This document shows, in pieces, positions 21,076 to 31,047 of a DNA stretch of 64,000 nt; position 1 is the stretch's first letter, and every line of letters begins with the position of its first letter. The translations under genes were made by a program, and so were the position numbers. A model generated the notes under the pieces. That model saw nothing but the letters and a program-made list of their open reading frames with translations, was not told the DNA's origin and did no database searches. The DNA comes from Spirochaetales bacterium (GTDB lineage Bacteria > Spirochaetota > Spirochaetia > SZUA-6 > RPPD01), in contig JAFGGG010000036.1 of NCBI GenBank assembly GCA_016930675.1, positions 62,001 to 126,000 on the forward strand, written 5' to 3'.

Positions 21076-22587
21076 ATGTTAAATTTTGATATTAATCGAA
21101 AAAAGCTAGAGACATTAATCGAAATCAATACACTTATAAACTCGAATTATGATGATATCAAGGTTCTTCTCACCCAGATCATTGAATCCGCCACCAGGCT
21201 TACCGAAGGCGCCGCCTCTTCATTGATTCTGGAAAATCCTGAGAATAAAAAGCTCTATTTTGAAATAGCGCTGGGCGAGAAGGGGGCGGATGTTAAGCGC
21301 TTTTCCTTAAAAAGCGGTGAAGGTATTGCCGGCTGGGTTTATGAAAAAAACCATTCGCTTATTGTGAACGACACGGACATGGATAACAGATTTAAGTCGG
21401 ATATCAGTGAAAAGATTCAATTTCCCACTTCATCCATTCTGGCCGTACCCATGCGGGTAAAGGACAGGTGTGTGGGAGTTATTGAAATTCTCAATAAAAA
21501 AGACGGCAAAAATTTTAACGATGAGGATCTGCAATGGCTTGAGATTTTCGCCACGCAGGCGGCAATAGCCATCCAAAATGCGCGCTCGTTTCAAAAGATT
21601 AAAGACGAGGTTTCTCTGCTTCATGACCAGATTCAAACCGAACATGGATACCATACCTTTATCGGTAAGAGCAAGGGTCTCATGGAAAAATTGGAGATCG
21701 CCAAAAAAGCGGCAGGTACCGATTCTTCCGTGCTGCTGCTTGGCGAGAGTGGAGTGGGCAAGGAGCTGTTCGCCGAGCAGATTCATCTGAACAGTCCGCG
21801 CAGAGACAATGCTTTTATCAGGGTCAACTGCCCGGCACTTTCGGAAAGTCTGTTGGAAAGTGAACTCTTCGGCCATGTCAAAGGAGCTTATACCGATGCT
21901 ATTGCCAACCGGCGGGGCCGATTTGAGCTGGCGGACAGCGGAACAATATTTTTGGACGAGATCAGCGATCTACCGCTTTCTGTCCAGGCAAAACTGTTGC
22001 GTGTGATTCAGGAAAAGACTTTTGAACCGGTGGGAAGTTCAAGTTCAATTAAGGTTGATGTGAGAATAATCGCCGCCACTAATAAAGATATCGAAAACGA
22101 GGTAAAACGGGGAAGGTTCCGTTCGGATTTATATTATCGCTTGAACGTGCTGCCTATTTATATTCCTCCGCTTAGGGAACGTACTTCCGACATTCCTCTG
22201 TTGATCGACTTTTTTCTTACCAAGTTTAGACGGGAAACCAAGAAGCAGATAAAGGGCTTTACCGATGAAGCAATAGAAATGTTGCTTTCATATTCATGGC
22301 CGGGAAATGTAAGAGAACTTGAGAACGCGATCGAACGTGCGGTCGTAATCTGTCAGACAGAGTATATTACGCCTCAGGCATTAATTTTACATAATCAGGC
22401 TGTCCCTGAAGAAGAACGTTATAGGGGAAAAACCCTGAAAGATGCAATTAACTTATTTAAAGCCCATTTTGTAAAAAAGGCTTTGGGAAAAAATAATTGG
22501 AATCAGACAAAAACGGCCGGTGAACTCGGCATTCAGCGAACATATCTATCACGGCTCTTAAAGGAGCTGTCAATAAATAAAGAATAA
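21076..22587 (+). CDS. GAF-domain sigma54-type AAA+ transcriptional activator with Fis-type HTH
   Basis: GAF N-terminus, Walker A GESGVGKELFAEQIH, loop GAYTDA (variant of GAFTGA), GTIFLDEISDL, HTH KTAGELGIQRTYLSRLLKEL. Confidence 0.9.
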   Translation: MLNFDINRKKLETLIEINTLINSNYDDIKVLLTQIIESATRLTEGAASSLILENPENKKLYFEIALGEKGADVKRFSLKSGEGIAGWVYEKNHSLIVNDTDMDNRFKSDISEKIQFPTSSILAVPMRVKDRCVGVIEILNKKDGKNFNDEDLQWLEIFATQAAIAIQNARSFQKIKDEVSLLHDQIQTEHGYHTFIGKSKGLMEKLEIAKKAAGTDSSVLLLGESGVGKELFAEQIHLNSPRRDNAFIRVNCPALSESLLESELFGHVKGAYTDAIANRRGRFELADSGTIFLDEISDLPLSVQAKLLRVIQEKTFEPVGSSSSIKVDVRIIAATNKDIENEVKRGRFRSDLYYRLNVLPIYIPPLRERTSDIPLLIDFFLTKFRRETKKQIKGFTDEAIEMLLSYSWPGNVRELENAIERAVVICQTEYITPQALILHNQAVPEEERYRGKTLKDAINLFKAHFVKKALGKNNWNQTKTAGELGIQRTYLSRLLKELSINKE

Positions 22588-22596
22588 GGAGTTGTC

Positions 22597-23499
22597 ATGA
22601 ACAAAGCACACGGTACGGAAACCAAATTGGGTTTCGGCGATAAGCTTGCGCAGGTAATACAGAAAAACAGGTTTTTAATTTTTTTAGTTACTATTGCTAT
22701 TATAGTGGGGCTTGTATTTTTTTTAGTATGGGTGACCATATCCGAGCAGATAGAAAAGAGCTCAACTCAAAAGGCGGAAGAGTTGCAGGAGCGATACGAT
22801 AAATGGAAGAATGAATATGATACTGAAAAAAACAAACAGTATAAACAGGAACTGGTTGATTTTATTGAAACTGTAATAGATGAATATCCCAATACTCTGG
22901 CCTGCCAGAGAGCGCTTTTTACGCGTTTCTATATGACAAGAGAGGATGCACTTGTTGAAGGGGAAGGTGGGGAAAAACAGGATAAAAGCCAGGCCTGGCT
23001 CAGTATGCTTGATGATATGCTTCAGGCTGTAAAGGCGAATCCCCATAGTTACCTGGCGGAGATGGCGCTTTACAATGCGGCCGTCATAATCGAAGAGATA
23101 GACTATTACCAGAAAGAGGGGACCTATTTATTGGACCGGATAACTCAGGACGATGTTCGGGAACTCATAGCTGAAGAAACTTTTAAGAACTATGAATACG
23201 ATCTTGAACAGCTGGATGATTATGCTTTGGCATTGTATATATATTTTGCAAAGACATATCCGGAGGCCGTGGATTACCCTCATGTGCTGTTGTCAACGGC
23301 CAGGTTATTGGAGACGAAACTATCGCAGGTAGAGGAAAAGGGAGACAGCGACTCGGCCGATCAGATTTTGGCCCGGATAAGAGAGATCTATCTGGAGCTG
23401 GAGCTGGATTTCGAAAAGAATGATTGGACAAAAATTGCTAAAAATCGTAACATTATGTTGAAGATACAGGAGGGGGAAACTGAAGAACAAGAGGAATAA
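22597..23499 (+). CDS. Membrane-anchored TPR-like protein
   Basis: Single N-terminal TM followed by helical repeats; in line with the adjacent cyclase gene. Confidence 0.65.
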   Translation: MNKAHGTETKLGFGDKLAQVIQKNRFLIFLVTIAIIVGLVFFLVWVTISEQIEKSSTQKAEELQERYDKWKNEYDTEKNKQYKQELVDFIETVIDEYPNTLACQRALFTRFYMTREDALVEGEGGEKQDKSQAWLSMLDDMLQAVKANPHSYLAEMALYNAAVIIEEIDYYQKEGTYLLDRITQDDVRELIAEETFKNYEYDLEQLDDYALALYIYFAKTYPEAVDYPHVLLSTARLLETKLSQVEEKGDSDSADQILARIREIYLELELDFEKNDWTKIAKNRNIMLKIQEGETEEQEE

Positions 23500-23521
23500 T
23501 CACTTTTGTTAGGAGATAATA

Positions 23522-25939
23522 ATGGCGTCTAATGGAAAAAAAGCACATATCTTTGAGCTTAAGTATTTTAGTTTGGTTATTGCCTTCATTGTTTTTTTGG
23601 TTATCGTGTTCCTTAACTACGGAACAATCATTCTTTCGGAATTCGATTTAAAGGTTCTTGACGGATATTTCCAGAGCGGCCATCTGCAGTATAAAATGGA
23701 CCTCAAGCGGAGGCAGGAGCGCCAGCAGGAGATAGAAAGCGAAGGCGTAGATTTGAAAAAAGAAGAGGAACTGAGGACCTCTTCTGACATTCTTATTGCT
23801 CCTATAGATTTCGACAGTCTGCAGCGTCTGGGGCGCTGGCCCTTTCCCCGCTCCGTGGAAGCTAATTATGTTAATTTTCTGACTCGCATTGTTAATCAGG
23901 ATGCGCGCGAGCGAGCCCTGCTTTTGGATATCTTTTTTGTGGAAAAGGACAGCAACAGACCGGAAAACGATATCATGCTTATCCAGGCAATAAAGGAAAA
24001 CAAGAGAGTATTTTTAGAAACAGTTGTTGATTGGTTTTTGCTTCAGGATGATCCCCTTCGGGAAACCTTTTATGAGGCTCAGGCAACGTTGGAAGAAAAC
24101 TGCGGTACTATTACGAATATTCAGGGTGATTGGGAGGCACTTGAGCCTTTTTTCGGTGTGGAACCGCCTTTAAAACCATACGCACAAGCTGCGTACGGGT
24201 TTGGTCATGCAAATTATGATAAAGACAATGATCAAATTTATAGAAGGAATAGGGTTTTCGCCCGCTATTCCCGTTTAATCGCGGAGTATCCCATTCCTGT
24301 GCATGAGATTACAGAAGGTTTACGCAATCTTAGTGTTAATAAGGATAATTTTGAGTGGCTGGGCTGGCTAAATAGGAAGAACGGTGAGTTTGAGAATATA
24401 AGCTTTCCTTTTTCCGAAGAAAATCTTGCTAAACTTGAAAAAGAAATGCAGGAAAAAGCTTTAACCAAACCAGATCAGGGAAGCGGGAATGATCTTTATA
24501 TTATTAGGAAGTTTAAGGACTCGTTTGTTCCATCAATCAGCCTTGCCCTGGCTTTGGAGTATATGAATAAGAAAATCGAAGACGTGGAAGTAAAGCTGGG
24601 CGAGTACGTGAGAATATCGGAACCTGAATTTTTTAATATAGAGACCAACGCGTGGGAAAAACCGTACCGGGTAATGACCGGTACGGATGAATACTATACA
24701 CTGGACGAAATAAAAATACCGATTGACAAGCATGGAGATATGCTGATCAATTTTATGGGTCCGGGATCGACAAAGGACGACTATACATTTAAACTCAGAC
24801 CTTTTTACTATTACGCCCAGTTTGCGCCCGGTCCCGATCCGGAAACTTCGATTATTCCCTGGCCCAAAGCACCGGGGGGGATAGGATTTAAGAATAAGCT
24901 GGTATTGGCAGGTGGTTTTTTTCAAGGCACTGACGAGAAACCCACGCCTTTCGGCCTGATGTACGGCGTTGAGGTGCATGCTAATTCCCTTGACACGATT
25001 ATCAGAAATAATTTTTTATTCCATGCGCCTGTATGGTTGGATCTGTTAATCATCCTGGGCGTAATTCTGTTAATTGCCTTTATTTCTTCGCGGCTCCCGA
25101 CATTACTTTCTCTGCATATATCCATATTTATCGTAATTTTATATATGATATTGATTTGTGATCAGATATTTCAAAACTTCAATTTTATTTTAAGTTTTAC
25201 CGCTCCACCATTGGCCATCATCCTGACAGTGTTGATGATTGTGGCCTACAGAGTTATTTTCGAAGAACGCGATAAACGGCGGATTAGAGGCATGTTCGGC
25301 AAGTATGTGAGCCCGGCGGTCGTGGATCAGATTCTGCAGAATCCGCCCGAGCTGGGCGGAGTCGACAAAGAGCTGACCGTGCTCTTTTCCGATATCCGCG
25401 GTTTTACCACGCTGTCGGAAAGCATGACCCCCCAGGCCCTGGTTGAACACCTTAATCATTATCTTACCGCAATGACCGATCTGATTTTGGAGTACAGAGG
25501 CACGCTCGACAAATACGTGGGTGATGAGATAATGTGTTTTTGGGGAGCTCCCCTTCCACAAGCCGAGCATGCCATTATGTCCTGCAAATGCGCGCTCAAG
25601 CAGATGGAGGTACTGCATCAATTAAACGAAAAATGGCCTCCGGAAAAACGGATCAATATCGGAATCGGCCTTAATTCGGGGATCATGACCGTAGGCAATA
25701 TGGGATCGCAGGGGCGCATGAACTACACCCTGATGGGAGACAATGTGAATCTGGGCGCGCGGCTTGAGGGCACGAATAAGACCTACCATACCAATATTAT
25801 TATCAGCGAGTTCACCTACGGACTGGTCAAGGACAAAGTAATTGTGCGGGAACTGGACAACATCCGGGTCAAGGGTAAAAACAAACCTGTCGTGATTTAC
25901 GAGCTTCTAGATGTGATCGGGGGCTTAAGTCCGGAGTAA
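23522..25939 (+). CDS. CHASE2-domain class III adenylate/guanylate cyclase
   Basis: Extracytoplasmic CHASE2-like region, three TMs, cyclase domain LTVLFSDIRGFTTLSE ... LDKYVGDEIMCFWGAP ... MNYTLMGDNVNLGARLEG. Confidence 0.92.
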   Translation: MASNGKKAHIFELKYFSLVIAFIVFLVIVFLNYGTIILSEFDLKVLDGYFQSGHLQYKMDLKRRQERQQEIESEGVDLKKEEELRTSSDILIAPIDFDSLQRLGRWPFPRSVEANYVNFLTRIVNQDARERALLLDIFFVEKDSNRPENDIMLIQAIKENKRVFLETVVDWFLLQDDPLRETFYEAQATLEENCGTITNIQGDWEALEPFFGVEPPLKPYAQAAYGFGHANYDKDNDQIYRRNRVFARYSRLIAEYPIPVHEITEGLRNLSVNKDNFEWLGWLNRKNGEFENISFPFSEENLAKLEKEMQEKALTKPDQGSGNDLYIIRKFKDSFVPSISLALALEYMNKKIEDVEVKLGEYVRISEPEFFNIETNAWEKPYRVMTGTDEYYTLDEIKIPIDKHGDMLINFMGPGSTKDDYTFKLRPFYYYAQFAPGPDPETSIIPWPKAPGGIGFKNKLVLAGGFFQGTDEKPTPFGLMYGVEVHANSLDTIIRNNFLFHAPVWLDLLIILGVILLIAFISSRLPTLLSLHISIFIVILYMILICDQIFQNFNFILSFTAPPLAIILTVLMIVAYRVIFEERDKRRIRGMFGKYVSPAVVDQILQNPPELGGVDKELTVLFSDIRGFTTLSESMTPQALVEHLNHYLTAMTDLILEYRGTLDKYVGDEIMCFWGAPLPQAEHAIMSCKCALKQMEVLHQLNEKWPPEKRINIGIGLNSGIMTVGNMGSQGRMNYTLMGDNVNLGARLEGTNKTYHTNIIISEFTYGLVKDKVIVRELDNIRVKGKNKPVVIYELLDVIGGLSPE

Positions 25940-25955
25940 TAAAGGCTTAAACAAA

Positions 25956-26717
25956 GTGAAGAATTTTTTAAAGTATACATACCTCTGTTTAATTCCCATT
26001 ATTTTTATGCTGCCGGGCTGCGGTTTGATGGTGTCGGTAGGTGCCCTGCTCCCGCCAGTAGAAAATGGTTCTGCGGACACCACGTTTCGCTTCAGGATTT
26101 ACGACTCGGCCTGGGATGATGATGGTACGGATTACGTGTATTTCGGGATCGAGCTGTATTATAGGATATTTACCGGGCCTCAGTCGGGAGGTGTGATAAG
26201 TTTGAGTTATTCGAGTCAGTTGGCGGGAAATGGGTTTAGGAGGATGCACAGGGCAGGTGATGAAACGGATGATTTTATTAAACCGGTTTTATGTTTCGAA
26301 GATGTAGAGATCGGAAAGTACGAGTATCAGTATTTTAAAACATCGGGATACACTTATGTTGATATGGAATGTTATTTTGATGACATTACCGGGATGCTTA
26401 CGGTTACCATCAAAGATGACGGCGGAACCGTTCTTGAGACCTTTGAACTCAAACGCGCTGTTTCTTTTCCCGAAGGTCATGCCAGCGGTGAAGAGTATCA
26501 GTATAAGGGATTTGATGATTTTGAGCAGAACGACGCTGATATCAGCAGCACGATATGGGATAATTATATTAACGCACTTCCACCTGTCAATGTCACATTA
26601 ATGCTCTATGCTTTCAGCTACGGTTTCAGCCTTGATCCCAATCATATGTGGGCGCAGATTGAAAGCCCTTTGGAATATATCGGGCAGTTGGATGTAATGT
26701 GTAAAAAGTATGAGTAG
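25956..26717 (+). CDS. Putative lipoprotein
   Basis: Signal peptide with lipobox-like LPGC. Confidence 0.65.
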   Translation: MKNFLKYTYLCLIPIIFMLPGCGLMVSVGALLPPVENGSADTTFRFRIYDSAWDDDGTDYVYFGIELYYRIFTGPQSGGVISLSYSSQLAGNGFRRMHRAGDETDDFIKPVLCFEDVEIGKYEYQYFKTSGYTYVDMECYFDDITGMLTVTIKDDGGTVLETFELKRAVSFPEGHASGEEYQYKGFDDFEQNDADISSTIWDNYINALPPVNVTLMLYAFSYGFSLDPNHMWAQIESPLEYIGQLDVMCKKYE

Positions 26718-26799
26718 CCGAAAGGCTTGCCTTTAAGCACTTAAAAATTAAGGAACGTGCATATTCTCTCGATAAACTATACAAAGGGGATTAATTACC

Positions 26800-27072
26800 A
26801 TGCATCCGATAAATATCTTTCTGACCTACGTTATTGTGGGCCTGGCGGCGGCCATCTACTTTTATTTTATTCTCAAGAAATATCTGATCGGAAAGTTCTG
26901 GGGCGCCTTGGTTGTGGGTTTCGTGGGTTCGTTCCTGGGCGGAGTAATTAATCATTTTTTCGGAACATATTTAGCGGAGCTGAGCAGGTATAACGACGTG
27001 AACATATTTGCCTCTCTTATTGCCGCTTTAATCCTGCTGTGGGTGTTTTCCAAGGTGAGCTCGCATAAGTGA
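26800..27072 (+). CDS. Small membrane protein
   Basis: Three predicted TM helices with Gly-rich GALVVGFVGSFLGGVINHFFG. Confidence 0.6.
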   Translation: MHPINIFLTYVIVGLAAAIYFYFILKKYLIGKFWGALVVGFVGSFLGGVINHFFGTYLAELSRYNDVNIFASLIAALILLWVFSKVSSHK

Positions 27073-27112
27073 AATCTCCTCTTCTACTTGGGGGAAATTC
27101 TGTTGAGAATCC

Positions 27113-27781
27113 TTACTCCGCGTACTTCACCTTCAGCGAATACCCTAAATAATACAGATAAGAAAGCGCGGCGAACAGAGTTACAAACACCGATATGCCC
27201 ACAATAATGCTTCCCACAAGCTGAAGCGCGATCGCGAACTCGGTCAGCACGTAGATACCGGCTATGGGAACCAAAGGAATCAGCAGAAAAACAAGCTGCC
27301 ACAGAGGTCTGTTTAATTTTTTAAATACAGCCAGCCAGTACATAATCTCAACTGCCAGCTCCAGTACAATCAGCACTAAAAATATGATTTTTAATATGCC
27401 CAACTCGGGGCTTATGTACTGATGAAAAAAAGAAAGCATTACACACATGGTCAGCGAAAGAAAGGGATAAAAGAAGAAAATGGTAAGCACTCCGAAGACG
27501 AAGGCTAATTGTAGCACTAACAGCAGAAAAAACAAAAAGCTGACCTCTATCTGAATGATTCCAATCAGAAAGAACATGCCAAAAATACACATGATCCCCA
27601 TCATGGGAACAGCGATCAGATAGGGACTCAGGTTGTGAGTTCTTCCGAACTCAAGGATATTATAAGCGGGAATCAGCGCGGTCCAGCCGCTTTTCCCCGC
27701 TTTCTTAAACAACTTCCACACGGGAGCCACTATGATTAGTACAAAACCGAGAATAAGATAGGCATAGATAATAATATCCAC
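27113..27781 (-). CDS. DUF5684-like membrane protein
   Basis: WKLFKKAGKSGWTALIPAYNILEFGR signature; polytopic. Confidence 0.7.
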   Translation of the reverse strand: MDIIIYAYLILGFVLIIVAPVWKLFKKAGKSGWTALIPAYNILEFGRTHNLSPYLIAVPMMGIMCIFGMFFLIGIIQIEVSFLFFLLLVLQLAFVFGVLTIFFFYPFLSLTMCVMLSFFHQYISPELGILKIIFLVLIVLELAVEIMYWLAVFKKLNRPLWQLVFLLIPLVPIAGIYVLTEFAIALQLVGSIIVGISVFVTLFAALSYLYYLGYSLKVKYAE

Positions 27782-27903
27782 TACACAACTCCCTTCAATT
27801 CATCTTACTATAGATTTAAAGTCGAATACGCAGAAATGTCAAGTGAAAAAACAAGGGAAAAGAGCTTGATTTTTTTCTCTCAATACTATACACTTGTTAA
27901 GTA

Positions 27904-30900
27904 ATGATAAATTTCAATACCGCCATGCCTTATACGCCGCTGGGCTTCCGCTCTCATTTTTCGCTGCTTCGTGGTTATCTGTCGCCGGAGGAAATCTGCC
28001 GGCAGGCGCAAGCCTGGGGCTGTAAGGCCGTGGGGCTTACGGATATCAATAACTTGTACGCGCTGCCCCGTTTTTTAACCGCGGCTCAGGGTTTGGGGCT
28101 GAAGCCGGTTGTGGGTTCGGTTGTGCAGCGAGGCGGCGGAAAGCTTTTTACCGCCTATGTGTTAAACCGTCAGGGCTACGCCCGCCTGTGCGGCATGCTC
28201 ACCAAAGTTCTGGTTGAGGATACAATGAAGCTCTATTTTAAGGAAGAGCGGGAGCCGCCCTACGATCCGGTGGCGGATCTGCTGGAAAAGGGCTGGCAGG
28301 GGCTGGCAATCGCGGCCGAGGACACGGCTGTGCTGGAAAAGCTTATGCAACGGGACAGCTCGGGGCTTTACGCTGAGCTCTGTTTTTACAAGGGATTCAT
28401 GCGGCAGGTGCGCTGGGCGCGCTGCAAAGGCGTGCCCGTGCTGGCCGTGAACAGCGCGGTTTTTAAAGATCCCGCGGATGAGTATATGCTGAACGTGCTC
28501 AGGGCCATTGACCTCAATCTCAATCTGGTCAGTCTTCCGTTGGAGGAGAAGTCCAAGCCTTATCAGCGCCTGGCCGCTCCGGAGGAGATGGCGCGTTTTT
28601 TTGACGCCGTGCCCCAAGCCCTGCGCAATGCCTGGCGCCTGGCCGAGCAGAGCGATCCTGAGTTCCTTATGACCCCGGGCTATGTGTTCCCCGCCTTTGA
28701 AGGGCGTTCGGAGCGCGAGTCCTTTATCCGCCTGAAGCAGCTCTGCCGGAGGGGAATCAGCAGGCGCTACGGCGGAACCTCAGCAGAGATCGCGGAGCGT
28801 CTGGACTATGAACTAAAGATTATCAGGGAAAAGGGCTTTGCCGCCTATTTTCTGGTGGTGCACGATATTGTGTCGCGCTGTCCACGCACCTGCGGCCGCG
28901 GCAGCTCGGCGGCCAGCATCGTCTCCTACCTGTTGGGCATCACCCATGTGGATCCGCTTAAATACAACCTGTTTTTCGAGCGCTTTTTGAACAGGGGACG
29001 TAAGGATCCGCCTGATATTGATGTGGACTTTCCCTGGGACGAGCGGGACAAGGCGCTTAAGTACGTGTTCACTCACTATCGGGGCAGGTCGGGCATGGTG
29101 GCCGACCATGTTACCTTTGCCCACCGTTCCTGTGTTCGTGAGCCGGCCAGGGCCTTCGGCCTGCAGGAGCAGGAGATAGCCAGGCTGGTGCGCTCTTATC
29201 TGCACAGAGACTATGACAGCATTCCGTCGTATCTTTTAAAAATCGCCAAGCGGATCAGGGGCATGCCCAGGCACCTGGGAACTCATCCGGGCGGTGTGGT
29301 GGTTACTCCGGGTCCGCTGGACAACTACACGCACGTGCAGATCTCCCAGCTGGGCTATCCGGTTATGGCCTGGGAAAAAGAGGGTACCGAGCAGATGGGC
29401 CTGGTCAAGATCGATCTGTTGGGCAACCGCTCACTGGGCGTGCTGCGTGATACCATCCGTCTGGTAAACCGGCGCTGCAATAAGAATATCAGCTGGCGGC
29501 GCTTTAATCCCCTGAACGACAGGCGTACCAGAGCGCTCATCGAGCGGGGTGATACCCTGGGCGTGTTCTATATCGAGTCGCCGGCCACGCGTCAGCTTTT
29601 GAAGAAGATGGGGCGGGCCGATTATGAAAAACTGGTGATTGCCAGCTCCATTATCCGGCCCGCGGCCAACCGTTACATCGAGCAGTTTGTACGCCGTCTG
29701 CACGGTATGCCTTACGCCCCGCTGCATGTCTCCGTGGAGCACACGCTCAAAGAGACCTTCGGCATCATGGTGTATCAGGAGGATGTGTCGCGGGTGGCAA
29801 TCGCCATTGCCGGGTTTTCCCCTGCCGAAGCCGACCTGCTGCGTAAAATCCTGTCCAAAAAGTACGGAGCGCCCGCGCTGCAGAGCTACCGTGAGCGTTT
29901 TTTCGCGGGTGCGCGTGAGCGCGGTGTGGATGAACATACCATCGGCAAAGTGTGGGACATGATCCTTTCCTTTGACGGCTACTCCTTCTGCAAGGCGCAC
30001 AGCGCGTCCTACGCTCTGGTCTCCTACCGCCTGGCCTGTCTCAAGCACTACTTTCCCCTGGAGTTTATGGTGTCGGTGATCAACAACGGCGGTGGGTTTT
30101 ACAGCCGCCAGACCTACGTGAACCACTGCCGCCGTATGGGCTATACGGTTTTGGGCCCGGATATCAACAAGAGCGAGCTTTCTTACACCGTAGAGCCCGG
30201 CTGCTTACGGGTGGGGCTGCTGCAGCTCTGCGACATACATACTGAATTCTTGAAAAAAGCGCTGGCCGAGCGCCGTGAGCACTGCCCGTATCGGGACTTT
30301 CCGGAGTTTGTGCGCCGCACCCGTCCGGGCATTCCCGAAATCAGAATTCTCATCCGTTCGGGCACCCTGGACTGTTTGAAAGGCGGGTTTTCCAGACCCC
30401 AGCTCTTTTGGCTCTATTTTCAGCAGCAGAAGGATGACGGTTTGTTTTTTGCTCCCGCGGCGCCTGATTTTATCAGGGACTACACAAAAGAAGTAAAATT
30501 AAAAGATGAGGTGGAGACGCTGGGCCTGCTGATATCCGGGCATCCGCTCTCCGTGTTTGAGCCGCGCATCAGAGCCTTGCGCGAAAGCGGCCGCTTTCCG
30601 CAGTTTATCTCCTCCCGGGAAATCGCGGAGCACAGGGCCCGGCTTGTCTCCATCCCGGGCGTAATTGTCACGGGCAAGGAGGTACGTACAAAAAACCGCA
30701 GACACATGATGTTTGTCAGTTTTGAGGACGAGTACAGCATATTCGAAACCGTATTTTTTCCGGATGTGTATGAGCGCTACGCCGAAGCACTAAGCAAGGG
30801 CGGGGTGTTTTTAATTGTCGGCAGGGTGGAGGACGACCTGGGCGCTTTGAGCGTTCACGTGCAGCAGCTCCGCCCCCTTACCCGCGATCCGGAGTGGTGT

Positions 30901-30975
30901 GGGGAGGCGGCGGCTGCATTGGGCAGCGGGAAGGTGCCCGTGCTGCCCCGAAACAAGGTCTACACCATGCCCTGA
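27904..30975 (+). CDS. dnaE2: DNA polymerase III alpha-like, DnaE2-type, with degenerate PHP domain
   Basis: CGRGSSAASIVSYLLGITHVDP, DPPDIDVDFPWDERD, FCKAHSASYALVSYRLACLKHYFP, OB-fold C-terminus; PHP HxH replaced by GFR. Confidence 0.88.
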   Translation: MINFNTAMPYTPLGFRSHFSLLRGYLSPEEICRQAQAWGCKAVGLTDINNLYALPRFLTAAQGLGLKPVVGSVVQRGGGKLFTAYVLNRQGYARLCGMLTKVLVEDTMKLYFKEEREPPYDPVADLLEKGWQGLAIAAEDTAVLEKLMQRDSSGLYAELCFYKGFMRQVRWARCKGVPVLAVNSAVFKDPADEYMLNVLRAIDLNLNLVSLPLEEKSKPYQRLAAPEEMARFFDAVPQALRNAWRLAEQSDPEFLMTPGYVFPAFEGRSERESFIRLKQLCRRGISRRYGGTSAEIAERLDYELKIIREKGFAAYFLVVHDIVSRCPRTCGRGSSAASIVSYLLGITHVDPLKYNLFFERFLNRGRKDPPDIDVDFPWDERDKALKYVFTHYRGRSGMVADHVTFAHRSCVREPARAFGLQEQEIARLVRSYLHRDYDSIPSYLLKIAKRIRGMPRHLGTHPGGVVVTPGPLDNYTHVQISQLGYPVMAWEKEGTEQMGLVKIDLLGNRSLGVLRDTIRLVNRRCNKNISWRRFNPLNDRRTRALIERGDTLGVFYIESPATRQLLKKMGRADYEKLVIASSIIRPAANRYIEQFVRRLHGMPYAPLHVSVEHTLKETFGIMVYQEDVSRVAIAIAGFSPAEADLLRKILSKKYGAPALQSYRERFFAGARERGVDEHTIGKVWDMILSFDGYSFCKAHSASYALVSYRLACLKHYFPLEFMVSVINNGGGFYSRQTYVNHCRRMGYTVLGPDINKSELSYTVEPGCLRVGLLQLCDIHTEFLKKALAERREHCPYRDFPEFVRRTRPGIPEIRILIRSGTLDCLKGGFSRPQLFWLYFQQQKDDGLFFAPAAPDFIRDYTKEVKLKDEVETLGLLISGHPLSVFEPRIRALRESGRFPQFISSREIAEHRARLVSIPGVIVTGKEVRTKNRRHMMFVSFEDEYSIFETVFFPDVYERYAEALSKGGVFLIVGRVEDDLGALSVHVQQLRPLTRDPEWCGEAAAALGSGKVPVLPRNKVYTMP

Positions 30976-31013
30976 GGTCTTGCGGTGAGGAATATTCTTT
31001 TTATAAGCACAAC

Positions 31014-31041
31014 TTGACCTGGCGCCTGAACAGGCTATAAT
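31014..31041 (+). promoter_or_regulatory. Promoter of the nitroreductase gene, predicted leaderless
   Basis: TTGACC (31014-31019), 16-bp spacer, TATAAT (31036-31041), ATG at 31048. Confidence 0.65.
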
Positions 31042-31047
31042 AAAAAC

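Noticed and set aside
28162-30126. Long minus-strand ORFs (up to 231 aa) inside the dnaE2 gene
   Set aside because: Shadow ORFs caused by high GC and codon bias of the + strand polymerase; no domain signatures.
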